A stretch of DNA of 61,373 nucleotides from Deltaproteobacteria bacterium (GCA_019307065.1 JAFDKH010000003.1:1-61373); one strand, 5' to 3'; positions 26,453 through 34,157 are shown, numbered from the stretch's first letter. The notes: generated by a model from the letters alone, not told the origin. Program-made: numbers and translations.

Positions 26453-27859
26453 TCAGCCTTTTTGAGAACATGCGGCCATGGATGCCTCGACAATCGCATT
26501 GCGGGCCGGGAAAAACGTCTGCCAGGGCTGGGCTGAATAGCTCAACTCGGCCAAATCTGATGCCGTGGCTCGTTTCTGGATAGCGAAGGTGAGCAAGTCG
26601 ATTCGCTCGGCAATCGCTTGCGTCCCCACGACTTGGGCACCGACCAGCCGTTCACTACCCACCTCAAATACCAGCTTGACTTCGACCTGGCCTGCATCGG
26701 GCATCATGGGAAAACGCGCCGTCGTTGCCGCCGTCGTGCTGAACACCTCCATGTTCCGACTGCGGGCAAAGGTCTCAGTAAAACCCGTGCCGCCGACACG
26801 CAGGTTCCCCACCACAGTCGCCGCGCCGTTGAAGAAACCACTGTAGCTCGCCTCAACCCCCAGCATATCTTTGGCCGCCACCTTCGCCATAGGCACTGCA
26901 TTGGTGGCCAACTTGCCTCCCAGGGGGCCGCCGTCGACGCCGGATCGGTACGATGCGCAATCGCCGGCTGCCCAGACATCTGGCACATTGGTTCTCATGT
27001 GCTCGTCAACTACGAGCCCGTCTGGCGCACGTTCAAATTCACGCGCACCTAAAAACTCGATATCCGGCGCCATGCCAACCGAGAGCACGACGAAATCGCG
27101 CGCGGGATCCAGGAAGATAACCTCGTCTCCCGACAAACGCACGCGCTCGATAGTGTCTCCCCCTTCCAGCGACTCCAAGCGCGTATTCAAGTAAAGGTTC
27201 ACCCCGAGCCGCTCTAGTTCCTTAAAAACCGGCTCAGCCATGTCATCATCCACGAGATTGGGCAGGACGTGTCCTTGCATCTCGATCAAGTGAACCTCCA
27301 GGCCGTGCGCAAGATACGCCGTGGCCTGTTCGATTCCGATGGCGCCCGAACCCACTACCACTGCTTTCTGCTTTTTTTCCGGTTGCCGGGAGAAGGACGT
27401 CAGCGCGTCACGTTCCGCGCTGGTTGAAAGGTGTTCGATAATCTTGCGTGCGGACGACTCTGTTTTTACCGTGTATACATTTTTAGCGTTGATCCCCGGC
27501 AGGGGGGGGCGGATGGGGGTCGCACCGGAGGCAATCAGCAGTTTTTTGTATGTCAAGGCTTCACCGTCCTCCATTTCCACCCGGTGCCCGGCTGCGTTGA
27601 CCGAACGAACTGTTCCCCGGATCAATTCCGCACCAGAGCCGGTAACCAGGTCGTCTCCCTTGAACGTTCGTTCCAGAGGAAAGAGTCCTTCGATGGCATA
27701 GGGTATTGCACAGTAAACCATCGAGTGTTCCTCCGGCCGAATCACGGCCACTTTCCAATCGGGTTGGGATTTTTTGATGAGGCGCGATGCTTGAATGCCG
27801 GCCGGCCCGCCGCCAATTATCAATACATCCTTGTCGCGTTGTTCGGCTTTGGTTTTCAT
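26453..27859 (-). CDS. FAD-dependent pyridine nucleotide-disulfide oxidoreductase (CoA-disulfide reductase / NADH oxidase-like)
   Basis: The 468 residues contain an FAD-binding motif (IIGGGPAGIQASR), an active-site-like Cys in MVYCAIPYAIEG where CoA-disulfide reductases and NADH oxidases carry their single redox cysteine, a second Rossmann motif (VVGSGAIGIEQA) for NAD(P)H, and the FAD-contact VWAAGDCA. A C-terminal dimerisation domain follows. It probably reduces CoA disulfide, polysulfide or O2 with NAD(P)H. It is the last gene of sigma-54 operon A, 63 nt after the mini SEC-C gene, which points to thiol or oxygen stress defence. Confidence 0.88.
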   Translation of the reverse strand: MKTKAEQRDKDVLIIGGGPAGIQASRLIKKSQPDWKVAVIRPEEHSMVYCAIPYAIEGLFPLERTFKGDDLVTGSGAELIRGTVRSVNAAGHRVEMEDGEALTYKKLLIASGATPIRPPLPGINAKNVYTVKTESSARKIIEHLSTSAERDALTSFSRQPEKKQKAVVVGSGAIGIEQATAYLAHGLEVHLIEMQGHVLPNLVDDDMAEPVFKELERLGVNLYLNTRLESLEGGDTIERVRLSGDEVIFLDPARDFVVLSVGMAPDIEFLGAREFERAPDGLVVDEHMRTNVPDVWAAGDCASYRSGVDGGPLGGKLATNAVPMAKVAAKDMLGVEASYSGFFNGAATVVGNLRVGGTGFTETFARSRNMEVFSTTAATTARFPMMPDAGQVEVKLVFEVGSERLVGAQVVGTQAIAERIDLLTFAIQKRATASDLAELSYSAQPWQTFFPARNAIVEASMAACSQKG

Positions 27860-27922
27860 TTTTCGCTCTCTTCTCCCCTCGATTAGACTTTTAGTGGCAC
27901 GAAACTCGTCCCTCTAGCGTTG

Positions 27923-28102
27923 TCAGGTCGGACCTTTGCAGGAATTTAGACGCACAGATGCCTTTCGTCGATCGGATTCCAGATGGCAACGCTTGTATTT
28001 TTTTCCGCTGCCGCACCAGCAAGGGTCGTTTCGCCCGGGTTTTTTATCAGGCGCCCGATTACCGCTCTTAATCGCATTCCTGAAGAAATCCATCAACGCC
28101 AT
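27923..28102 (-). CDS. Mini SEC-C motif protein (59 residues)
   Basis: This short frame reads MALMDFFRN... and contains a complete SEC-C zinc motif ([13 protein letters not shown], pattern CxCx8CH). It closely matches the first 60 residues of the larger SEC-C protein at 30432-31571 and then stops. It may be a working small zinc protein or a truncated duplicate. The Shine-Dalgarno sequence is weak. It lies 24 nt after the stop of the Cys-rich small protein gene in operon A. SEC-C modules bind zinc and often mediate contact with ribosomes or SecB-like partners. Confidence 0.7.
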   Translation of the reverse strand: MALMDFFRNAIKSGNRAPDKKPGRNDPCWCGSGKKYKRCHLESDRRKASVRLNSCKGPT

Positions 28103-28126
28103 TTCGTCAATCCATTTCGTTGTCGA

Positions 28127-28318
28127 TTATCTGCCGCCTGCAGGAAATGCCATATCCTCGCAGCGCCAGCATCCCTGGGCTTCGAGATCACCGACGAAGT
28201 CAATGTCCTTGTCACAGAGCCACCCGTTGCCGTCCTTGTCCTTGAAAAATTTCATGGGTCGAGCCGGTTTGTGAGTATTTGTGCTCATTAGTTCTCTTTC
28301 TTTTTCTTTTTCGCTCAT
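28127..28318 (-). CDS. Small Cys-containing protein, family copy A (63 residues)
   Basis: I do not recognise a named family. The protein starts with a charged tail (MSEKEKEREL) and has a conserved body KFFKDKDGNGWLCDK...GDLEAQGCWRCEDMAF with three cysteines (one in WLCDK, two in CWRC), which could bind a metal or form a redox-active CxxC. It is about 75 percent identical to the 61-residue protein at 32307-32492. AAAGGAGAT lies 5-6 nt before the ATG at 28318. Both copies are early genes in operons with matching sigma-54 promoters, so a shared stress role is inferred. Confidence 0.75.
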   Translation of the reverse strand: MSEKEKERELMSTNTHKPARPMKFFKDKDGNGWLCDKDIDFVGDLEAQGCWRCEDMAFPAGGR

Positions 28319-28358
28319 GACCATCTCCTTTCTTGTCGCCAAGGGCAACGTTTCTTCT

Positions 28359-28709
28359 TCAATCCATTCGCATGCCGGCAGCGGGCGGCCCGAATAGATC
28401 CACCAGTAGTTGATTAAAATCCGCCCTGGTCGATTCGACAAAAACTCCGGTGTCTCCTGACACACACAATGCATATTTGCCGCCCCACAGCACCCAACCG
28501 TTTAGCCCTTTCCACTCCAGCGGTGTCTCCTTATCCAACTCATCAGTCATCGCCTGAGCTCCGCGACTATGTTCTGCGCAAATTTTAGCCACGCGTTTCA
28601 TCTCCTCCGGATTTAGTTGGCCCACCGCACGCACCACTGAGCCATCTTCGGCAAACTGGCCTGCCGCCACCACTCCATCTTTTTCCATCAAGCGATCTAG
28701 TCCAATCAT
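28359..28709 (-). CDS. DUF2173 / roadblock-like small protein
   Basis: About 116 residues with an alpha/beta pattern of the roadblock/profilin-like type: IGLDRLMEKDGVVAAGQF, VVRAVGQLNPEEMKRVAKIC, LNGWVLWGGKYALCVSGDTGVFVE. It fits DUF2173, a family of unknown function, from memory of these stretches. It is the first gene of operon A, about 35 nt downstream of the predicted sigma-54 transcription start. The internal ATG at 28709 is chosen because GGAGG lies 7 nt upstream of it and only 1 nt upstream of the earlier ATG. Confidence 0.7.
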   Translation of the reverse strand: MIGLDRLMEKDGVVAAGQFAEDGSVVRAVGQLNPEEMKRVAKICAEHSRGAQAMTDELDKETPLEWKGLNGWVLWGGKYALCVSGDTGVFVESTRADFNQLLVDLFGPPAAGMRMD

Positions 28710-28750
28710 GGTCATGCCTCCTTTCGATTCGATGTTTGCTAAAACAAGAT

Positions 28751-28770
28751 ATAAGCATAGGCTGTGCCAA
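28751..28770 (-). promoter_or_regulatory. Sigma-54 promoter of operon A
   Basis: On the minus strand, TTGGCAC (28770-28764) is followed by the -12 element ATGCTT, giving GG, exactly ten bases, GC. This matches the sigma-54 consensus TTGGCAC-N5-TTGCT at all but one or two positions. Predicted transcription starts near 28743, about 35 nt before the DUF2173-like gene. Confidence 0.88.
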
Positions 28771-28864
28771 TCCCTTCCCGATAAGCATCATGCTATTATT
28801 TCAATGGGATACATACAGACCTGGATCTACTACGGCCAAGTTATGTCGATGGACAGACGTGAAT

Positions 28865-28902
28865 CGCTACTCTTGAAAGGAAGTGGGGTTGCGTTTAGCT
28901 AC
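28865..28902 (-). promoter_or_regulatory. Upstream activator sites of operon A
   Basis: A dyad GTTGC-GTTTA-GCTAC at 28888-28902 and a half-site CGCTACT at 28865-28871 lie about 100-135 nt upstream of the -24 box. They match the arrangement upstream of operon B and are probable binding sites for the sigma-54 activator. A shared TTTCAATG-GATAC block also lies between site and promoter (28799-28812). Confidence 0.65.
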
Positions 28903-28928
28903 TCTCTTATGACTCGGGCATTCTTTGC

Positions 28929-29957
28929 CTAGAAGCCCAATGCCAATAAAACAAACCCCACGGCAATACCGACGACAAGATTTATCAACTTTACCACGAA
29001 GAAAGCCTTTTTCGATGACGCCAGAAGCGGGAGCATGCCGTGCCCATCTTGAACAATGGAACTCGCCACCAAAACGCTCAAAGGCGCCACATGGTCCGCG
29101 AACATAGTGACAAAGGCCAGGTGGGGCCCGGATTCGGGGAAAACACCCACCAATGATGCAGTGAGGAGAACCATTCCTTGATTGGCCTCTACGTTGGAGC
29201 GCAAGTCGACGAAATGCTCGATGACCGCCATGACCGCGAGAACGCCGATCGTCCACAAGAAAATCCGGGGTACGTGCTGCAAAACCACGTGTCGCCACAA
29301 ATGATCCTCGAGGAAATGCTCCGGAACCGTAGACGCGACAAACAGGCCCAATCCCATGACCAGAGCCAGCGTGATGCGCTTCCATCCCCAGGCCACCGGC
29401 CCAAGTTGCCCGGTCAGCACGGTCAGCAAGACCAATGCCAATCCCGCCACCAGAGTGGCACGGTATGCGCTGGGGGGGCGCCATTGTGCCAGGATTTCCC
29501 CCCTCGGAAAGCACCGGCAATCCTCCTGATCGTGGAGCGCGAGATTTTTGCAATCACTTTGTTGGGGTAACCAACTGACGGGAAACAGCGCGTCCGTCGC
29601 CCAACCGGCGATCACGCCCAGAAGCGCAAGGCCTGCGGTCATCCACAGAGCGGTCGCGGGAAACAAGGCAAGCATGACAAAGGTCTCATCCCCGCTTGTG
29701 GCAATCATGGCCGCCACCAGCGCCCCCAGTCCCACCTTACGGTGGGCGTAGAGGGCGACCACCGCATAAGCTCCGAGGCATCCGGGCACTGCACCTAATA
29801 AGGCCGCGATCCCGTATTGCCGCCAGCGAGTGGTTCGAATGAGGCGCAACAAAGCACCATAAGTTTGAACATTGAGATATTCCACGAGCAGCAGCATAAC
29901 CGACACGAAGGCGGTGATCATCAAAGCCTTGTGAAATACACCGATCGCAGCCGTCAT
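28929..29957 (-). CDS. ArsP_2-type 10-TM putative metal/manganese exporter
   Basis: A 342-residue integral membrane protein with about ten spans. Its first half has family stretches LLLVEYLNVQTYG, LLGAVPGCLGAYAVVALYAHRKVGLGALVAAMIATSGDETFVMLALFP. A central hydrophilic loop has three cysteines (DCKNL, EDCRC). The second half repeats the layout (FPESGPHLAFVTMFADHVAPLSVLVASSIVQDGHGMLPLLA). The family is annotated as a putative heavy-metal or manganese transporter, with substrate unproven. It is the last gene of operon B, 55 nt after thioredoxin. Its leader carries a 38-nt copy of sequence found at the TPR/SEC-C junction. Confidence 0.82.
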   Translation of the reverse strand: MTAAIGVFHKALMITAFVSVMLLLVEYLNVQTYGALLRLIRTTRWRQYGIAALLGAVPGCLGAYAVVALYAHRKVGLGALVAAMIATSGDETFVMLALFPATALWMTAGLALLGVIAGWATDALFPVSWLPQQSDCKNLALHDQEDCRCFPRGEILAQWRPPSAYRATLVAGLALVLLTVLTGQLGPVAWGWKRITLALVMGLGLFVASTVPEHFLEDHLWRHVVLQHVPRIFLWTIGVLAVMAVIEHFVDLRSNVEANQGMVLLTASLVGVFPESGPHLAFVTMFADHVAPLSVLVASSIVQDGHGMLPLLASSKKAFFVVKLINLVVGIAVGFVLLALGF

Positions 29958-29990
29958 TTCTCACCTCGGATTCGCGACTGTCAACCCCGA
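29953..29990 (-). repeat. 38-nt duplicated leader, copy at ArsP_2 gene
   Basis: This segment matches 31567-31604 at 35 of 38 positions and contains the ribosome-binding site (GAGGTGAGAA) of the ArsP_2-type gene. In the other copy the same bases encode the end of the TPR protein and the start region of the SEC-C gene. Confidence 0.85.
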
Positions 29991-30012
29991 ATACCGGCAT
30001 AGCTGTCAGCGC

Positions 30013-30345
30013 CTATATGGAATCCTGTATCATCTTCTCCAGGACGGCTTTTCCCTGAACACCGATCAACTGATTGGCTGTTTTCCCTTGTTTGAAAATC
30101 GCGATGGTCGGGATGCTCATGATGCCCAACGACAAGGCGACATTCTGGGCCTCATCCACGTTGACCTTCACGAATTTGACCCTGCCGCTGTAGTCCCGGG
30201 ACAGGTCTTCGATGATCGGGGCAACCGCCAGGCAGGGAGCGCACCAGGGCGCCCAGAAATCCACCAGCACGGGTATCTCGCTCTTGACAACCACTTCCTC
30301 GAACGTCTCCCCGTTGACATGTACGATGTTATCGTTCGTTGACAT
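30013..30345 (-). CDS. trxA: Thioredoxin
   Basis: A 110-residue classic thioredoxin with the active site WCAPC (Cys35, Cys38), the preceding VLVDFWA strand and the cis-Pro loop SIPTIAIFKQG. The WCAPC (rather than WCGPC) dipeptide is seen in several stress-linked thioredoxins. It reduces protein disulfides in the cytoplasm. It lies in operon B between the SEC-C protein and the ArsP_2-type transporter, and its AGGAGG ribosome site is 6-7 nt before the ATG. Confidence 0.95.
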   Translation of the reverse strand: MSTNDNIVHVNGETFEEVVVKSEIPVLVDFWAPWCAPCLAVAPIIEDLSRDYSGRVKFVKVNVDEAQNVALSLGIMSIPTIAIFKQGKTANQLIGVQGKAVLEKMIQDSI

Positions 30346-30431
30346 TGTTCACCTCCTGAATCGTTGTTTCCGATTATGCAGCTTATCTGACTTACGGTGC
30401 CAACAACCGCCAAAACCCATAACCTATCCCA

Positions 30432-31571
30432 TCATCTCTGGCCCACCACCTGCGCCGGTCGAGCTGGCAACCACCGATGCATAACCAAATTGGATTGCGT
30501 TACCTCGAAACCCGTTTTCTTCAGTGACTCGTCTATTGCGCTTCTATCAGTCAGAAGCGTCTTGGTTATAACTGTCTCCGCGCCACCTTTGTACAATTCG
30601 TTGAGAACTCTTCTGATCAACAGCCTCTCCAGCTTTAGGTTGTCCGTTGACATACAAAGTTGATCCATGCTTCCCACTCCATAGGTAGGGGGAACCCAGA
30701 TGTCCGCATCGAAACTATAGGTAGCAAATCCGAGTGCCTCTCCATCGAAGTTCAGGGCCAGCATGCCTTGTTTGTTTCTCTCGTGGATATGTGATCTCAG
30801 GTTCAAATCGGCAAGCTTGCATACCTGGTTTCGGTCAAACCCTTGATTGCAAGCCAACGAACTACACTGCGTGCAATCACAGGCGATTTCCAGTGCGGCA
30901 TCAAGGTGCTTCGGGCCAAGATGCACGAAGTCTACGACTTCTTGTTGGATCCACAAGGGACCCGGGGAGTTCACTACGGAAATGGCCTCACCGGAGATGA
31001 CTTCGAACCCCGATTTCTGAAGCCCGCGTATGGTAATGCCGTCATAAGGAGGCACACGAGCGATAATATAATCGACCGGTAGATCCAGTGCGGCAATAGA
31101 TTTCTCCAGCATTGCGGCAACAGCGTCTCCGGACACACCCGGAGCTATGATTAGGATTCCGAGGTTCCACACATGTATGCCCATTGCTGTGCTGGGGTCT
31201 GGCATTGGCTCCATGTATAGCAATCCCTGCAACCTGCGGCCGTCGTCTGCGGTCATCAGCACACCGCCGGGCCGGGGAAGCGCTTCGCGTAGCCAGGCGG
31301 CCGTCTCATCCTGGGGGGATCCAAAATCTCTCAGCGCTTGCTCAGCATAGGGGGACTGCACAAGCAGCCTAAGCACCTCCAAGTTGAGCTCTTGCGCCGG
31401 TTCCTTGCAAACGGTGAAATTCGCCGATGCCTTGCGTTGATCGGATTCCAGATGGCAGCGCTCGTATTTCTTTCCGCTGCCACACCAGCAGAGTTCGTTT
31501 TGTTCGGGTTTTTTATCAGGTGCCCCATTGACGCCCTTGCCTGCCTTTATTAAAAAATCCAATAAAGTCAT
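30432..31571 (-). CDS. SEC-C motif protein with C-terminal acetyltransferase-like region
   Basis: Residues 1-50 hold a SEC-C zinc motif (Cys28, Cys30, Cys39, His40 in [13 protein letters not shown]). The remaining 320 residues include a Cys cluster (CDCTQCSSLAC near residue 235) and two stretches that look like split or tandem GNAT folds (GILIIAPGVSGDAVAAMLEKSI... and ALNFDGEALGFATYSF...LERLLIRRVLNELYKGGAETVITKT). The acetyltransferase reading is tentative because no clear acetyl-CoA loop is seen. The N-terminal 60 residues are duplicated as the mini SEC-C protein of operon A. Start ATG has GAGGTGAG upstream and lies 4 nt after the TPR stop. Confidence 0.65.
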   Translation of the reverse strand: MTLLDFLIKAGKGVNGAPDKKPEQNELCWCGSGKKYERCHLESDQRKASANFTVCKEPAQELNLEVLRLLVQSPYAEQALRDFGSPQDETAAWLREALPRPGGVLMTADDGRRLQGLLYMEPMPDPSTAMGIHVWNLGILIIAPGVSGDAVAAMLEKSIAALDLPVDYIIARVPPYDGITIRGLQKSGFEVISGEAISVVNSPGPLWIQQEVVDFVHLGPKHLDAALEIACDCTQCSSLACNQGFDRNQVCKLADLNLRSHIHERNKQGMLALNFDGEALGFATYSFDADIWVPPTYGVGSMDQLCMSTDNLKLERLLIRRVLNELYKGGAETVITKTLLTDRSAIDESLKKTGFEVTQSNLVMHRWLPARPAQVVGQR

Positions 31572-31604
31572 TTCTCACCTCGGATTTGCGATTGTCAACT
31601 CCGA
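31567..31604 (-). repeat. 38-nt duplicated leader, copy at TPR/SEC-C junction
   Basis: The partner of 29953-29990 with three mismatches. It spans the last codons of the TPR gene, its stop and the ribosome-binding site of the SEC-C gene. Confidence 0.85.
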
Positions 31605-32225
31605 TCTCTGTTCTCGCCACTTGGAATATGTCAATCGCTGACGATAGACTTCGATGCGGCAACGAAAAGACTCGTTTTTGAACTTCGACATGGCATAGGC
31701 CTTCTCTTCTACGGAAATCGCCTCATCGAATTCTCCCGATTCCGCCAGAGCGGCAGCCAGGGTGTCGAGCCAGGCGCCGATGTATCCAATCTGGAGGGAG
31801 CGGCGGGCATACTCGACCGCCTTGGGCCCGTCGCGGAGTGAGGAATCCGGCGTGGTCGCAAGAATCCAGGCCAGGTTGTTCAATGTTCCCGCGCTGTTTG
31901 GATTGATTCGTAAGGCCCGCTGATAATCTCCGATGGCCTCTCTGGTCCGGCCAAGCGCCGTATACACGACAGCCCGGTTATGCCAATTGCCTTCGTGATC
32001 CGGACGAAGACTCAAAGCACGGGTCATATCGCGCAAGGCTTGACGGTAGCGTTGTCGGCGCGACAGGATAAAGGCCCGCGAGGTCAGTGCCGGCACAAAA
32101 TCTGCGTCTATCTTCAGGCAACTTTCGAAATCGGCGAGGGCCTTCTCGGTGTCGCCCGCCAGCATCGCCGTCAGGCCACGTTCGAATCGGAAACGACAGT
32201 TTTCGCTTCCGGACTCCATCTTCAT
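31575..32225 (-). CDS. TPR repeat protein
   Basis: About 216 residues with at least four tetratricopeptide repeats: RGLTAMLAGDTEKALADFESCLKID, TSRAFILSRRQRYRQALRDM, HNRAVVYTALGRTREAIGDYQRALRINPNSAGTLNNLAWILATT, and a later LAESGEFDEAISVEEKAY. No signal peptide is visible, so it is probably a cytoplasmic scaffold. It is the second gene of operon B, coupled to the SEC-C gene 4 nt downstream. I prefer the internal Met (MKMESGS) at 32225 over the Met 15 nt upstream, with low certainty. Confidence 0.8.
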   Translation of the reverse strand: MKMESGSENCRFRFERGLTAMLAGDTEKALADFESCLKIDADFVPALTSRAFILSRRQRYRQALRDMTRALSLRPDHEGNWHNRAVVYTALGRTREAIGDYQRALRINPNSAGTLNNLAWILATTPDSSLRDGPKAVEYARRSLQIGYIGAWLDTLAAALAESGEFDEAISVEEKAYAMSKFKNESFRCRIEVYRQRLTYSKWREQRSELTIANPR

Positions 32226-32306
32226 GCAAGACTCCCGCACCCGGTTTCAAGATCGATCCGACGGGCTCGGGTCAACGCCAAGCCCGTCGAACCCGCGCCT
32301 GGTTAG

Positions 32307-32492
32307 TTACCTGCCGCCGAAAGGAAATGCCATATCCTCGCAGCGCCAACATCCCTGGGCTTCGAGATCACCGTCAAAGTTAATGTACTTGTCACAGAGC
32401 CATCCGTTGCCTTCCTTGTCCTTGAAAAACTTCAGGGGTCGGGCCGGTTTGTGGGCATCTGTGCTCACCAGGTTTTTTTCTTTTTCGCTCAT
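32307..32492 (-). CDS. Small Cys-containing protein, family copy B (61 residues)
   Basis: A paralogue of the 63-residue protein at 28127-28318. It shares KFFKDKEGNGWLCDK and GDLEAQGCWRCEDMAF, with the three cysteines kept; differences cluster in the N-terminal tail and around WLCDKYINF. AAAGGAGACGGTC precedes the ATG, the same leader as in copy A. It is the first gene of operon B, about 75 nt after the predicted sigma-54 start. Function unknown; zinc binding or thiol redox chemistry is an inference from CxxC. Confidence 0.75.
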   Translation of the reverse strand: MSEKEKNLVSTDAHKPARPLKFFKDKEGNGWLCDKYINFDGDLEAQGCWRCEDMAFPFGGR

Positions 32493-32577
32493 GACCGTCT
32501 CCTTTCTTGTCGCCGAGGGCGACGTTTTTTCTGTCTTCAATCTTTCGATGTCTTGCAGCATCTTCTGCAACAACAGA

Positions 32578-32595
32578 AAGCATAAGCCGTGCCAA
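32578..32595 (-). promoter_or_regulatory. Sigma-54 promoter of operon B
   Basis: Minus-strand TTGGCACGG (-24) is followed by ATGCTTT (-12), with GG, exactly ten bases, GC. It is nearly identical to the operon A promoter, including flanking bases (TTGGCAC-GC-TATGCTT). Predicted start is near 32568. Confidence 0.9.
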
Positions 32596-32679
32596 ACCTG
32601 CCTCGACAGGCAGCCTGCTATTGTTTCAATGAGATACGAATAGGAGTCAGCCTTCTATGGCCGTACTCAGACGACGGAC

Positions 32680-32751
32680 AGAAGTGAAACGCTACTACTT
32701 AAACAACATAGAGTAGCGTTTGGCTACTGTTGCAGACTCAATTTCACTTCT
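32680..32751 (-). promoter_or_regulatory. Upstream activator sites of operon B (nested dyads)
   Basis: Three dyads overlap here: AGAAGTGAAA / TTTCACTTCT (32680-32689 and 32742-32751), AAACGCTACT / AGTAGCGTTT (32687-32696 and 32712-32721), and the compact GTAGC-GTTTG-GCTAC at 32713-32727. They lie about 90-160 nt upstream of the -24 box, in the gap below the sigma-54 activator gene. The compact dyad matches GTTGC-GTTTA-GCTAC upstream of operon A, so it is the best candidate operator. Confidence 0.7.
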
Positions 32752-32759
32752 GACTAGGC

Positions 32760-34157
32760 CTATTGATTTTTGCTCCGGCCATCCTTATCGGGCAGTTCGA
32801 TGTCCAGCTTGCGGATTTTGCGAAAGAGGGTGGTTTTGTGGATCCCGAGTTGGCGGGCCGCGGCCAGTCGGTTGTAGTCATTGCTCTCTAGGGCAGCGAC
32901 AATGGCGCGGCGCTCCAACTGTTCGAGGGTTTTAGGCTCCGGATCGGCGCCGGCGGCAGGACGAATCCAGTCGGGCAGATGCTCGAGACTAATGAGACTA
33001 CCGGGGGAAAGGACGAATCCGTGTTCCACCGCATTTTCGAGTTCGCGGACGTTGCCCGGGTAATCGTGGCTCATCAGCACCTTTAAGGCCGCCGGAGAAA
33101 CACCGGAGATGCTCTTTTGGCCCAGGGCCGAAAGCCGGCGGATGAAGTGATAGATAAGCGGGGGAACATCCGCCATCCGCTCGCGCAGCGGCGGCAATTT
33201 CAGCTCGAACACTTTTATTCGATAAAAAAAATCCTGTCGAAAACTGCCTTCGCCAACCATGCTGTCGAGATTGCGGTTGGTGGCGGCCACGATCCGGACG
33301 TCGGCCTTCTGGGGCCGAACACCACCCAGGGGCTCGTAGACTCGTTCCTGCAGAACGCGTAAGAGCTTGGCCTGCAGTTGCATGGGAAGATCTCCGATCT
33401 CATCTAAGAAAAGCGTCCCCTTTTCAGCCCGTGAGAAACGTCCCGGTTTGGCCTTGAGCGCCCCGGTGAACGCCCCGGCCTCGTAACCGAAGAGTTCAGC
33501 CTCTATAAGAGTTTCTGGAATACCCGCGCTGTTGACCGCAACGAAAGGTCCCTTGGCCCGGCCGCTCAGGTCGTGGACAGCGCGTGCGACTAGCTCCTTT
33601 CCCGTTCCGCTTTCTCCTGTGATCAGGACCGTACTGTCACTTTCGGCGATGGTGGGCAGTGTTTCCAATATCCCGCGCATCTTGTGGCTCTTGCTGATGA
33701 TATCGCCGAAGGTGTAGCTCTCCTCTACTCGCTTTCGCAATACCTCCAACTGCCTCAGATCGCGAAAGGTTTCAACTCCGCCGACGATTTCGCCAGAGCT
33801 GTCTTTAAATATAGCCGTCGAGACACTCACCGGAATCTTTTCGCCCTTTGCATTCTTGATGTGAACCATCAAATCCACAACTGGCGTGTCAGTTTCCATT
33901 GTGTATCGCAGAGGGCAGGCCCCCTTGCATATGTCAGAACGAAAAATCGTGTTGCAGGGCTGTCCAATAGCTTCTTCGCGCGAAAAACCCGTAATCCTCT
34001 CCGCTGCTTTGTTGAAGCAGGTAATCCGTCCATTGAGATCAATGCTGAACACCCCGTCAGAAATGCTTCTCAATATGGCCTCAAAACGATCCGGGGAAAG
34101 GCCACCTACAGAAGTCGGGCTCTTTTCGGAAGTCGAAATGCAAGGAGGTTCTTCCAT
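32760..34157 (-). CDS. PAS-domain sigma-54-dependent transcriptional activator (Fis-type HTH)
   Basis: The 465 residues comprise a PAS domain at about 22-135 with a Cys pair in DICKGACPL (Cys77, Cys81) plus Cys68. An AAA+ domain follows, with Walker A GESGTGKE (181-188), the sigma-54 contact loop GAFTGA (228-233) and LFLDEIGDL. A Fis-type helix-turn-helix lies near the end (RLAAARQLGIHKTTLFRKIRKL). It activates RNA polymerase-sigma-54 and probably senses redox state or a ligand through PAS. Its gene lies directly upstream of operon B, whose promoter region carries dyads also found at operon A, so both operons are likely targets. No strong ribosome site is visible. Confidence 0.93.
   Translation of the reverse strand: MEEPPCISTSEKSPTSVGGLSPDRFEAILRSISDGVFSIDLNGRITCFNKAAERITGFSREEAIGQPCNTIFRSDICKGACPLRYTMETDTPVVDLMVHIKNAKGEKIPVSVSTAIFKDSSGEIVGGVETFRDLRQLEVLRKRVEESYTFGDIISKSHKMRGILETLPTIAESDSTVLITGESGTGKELVARAVHDLSGRAKGPFVAVNSAGIPETLIEAELFGYEAGAFTGALKAKPGRFSRAEKGTLFLDEIGDLPMQLQAKLLRVLQERVYEPLGGVRPQKADVRIVAATNRNLDSMVGEGSFRQDFFYRIKVFELKLPPLRERMADVPPLIYHFIRRLSALGQKSISGVSPAALKVLMSHDYPGNVRELENAVEHGFVLSPGSLISLEHLPDWIRPAAGADPEPKTLEQLERRAIVAALESNDYNRLAAARQLGIHKTTLFRKIRKLDIELPDKDGRSKNQ

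Noticed and set aside
28929-29553. 228-codon frame overlapping the ArsP_2-type gene in another frame on the same strand
   Set aside because: It is Arg/Gly/His-rich, overlaps a clear multi-span membrane protein and shows no domain.
30370-30400. Minus-strand TTGGCAC upstream of thioredoxin as an internal sigma-54 promoter
   Set aside because: The -12 position reads CA instead of GC, and the gene is already within operon B.
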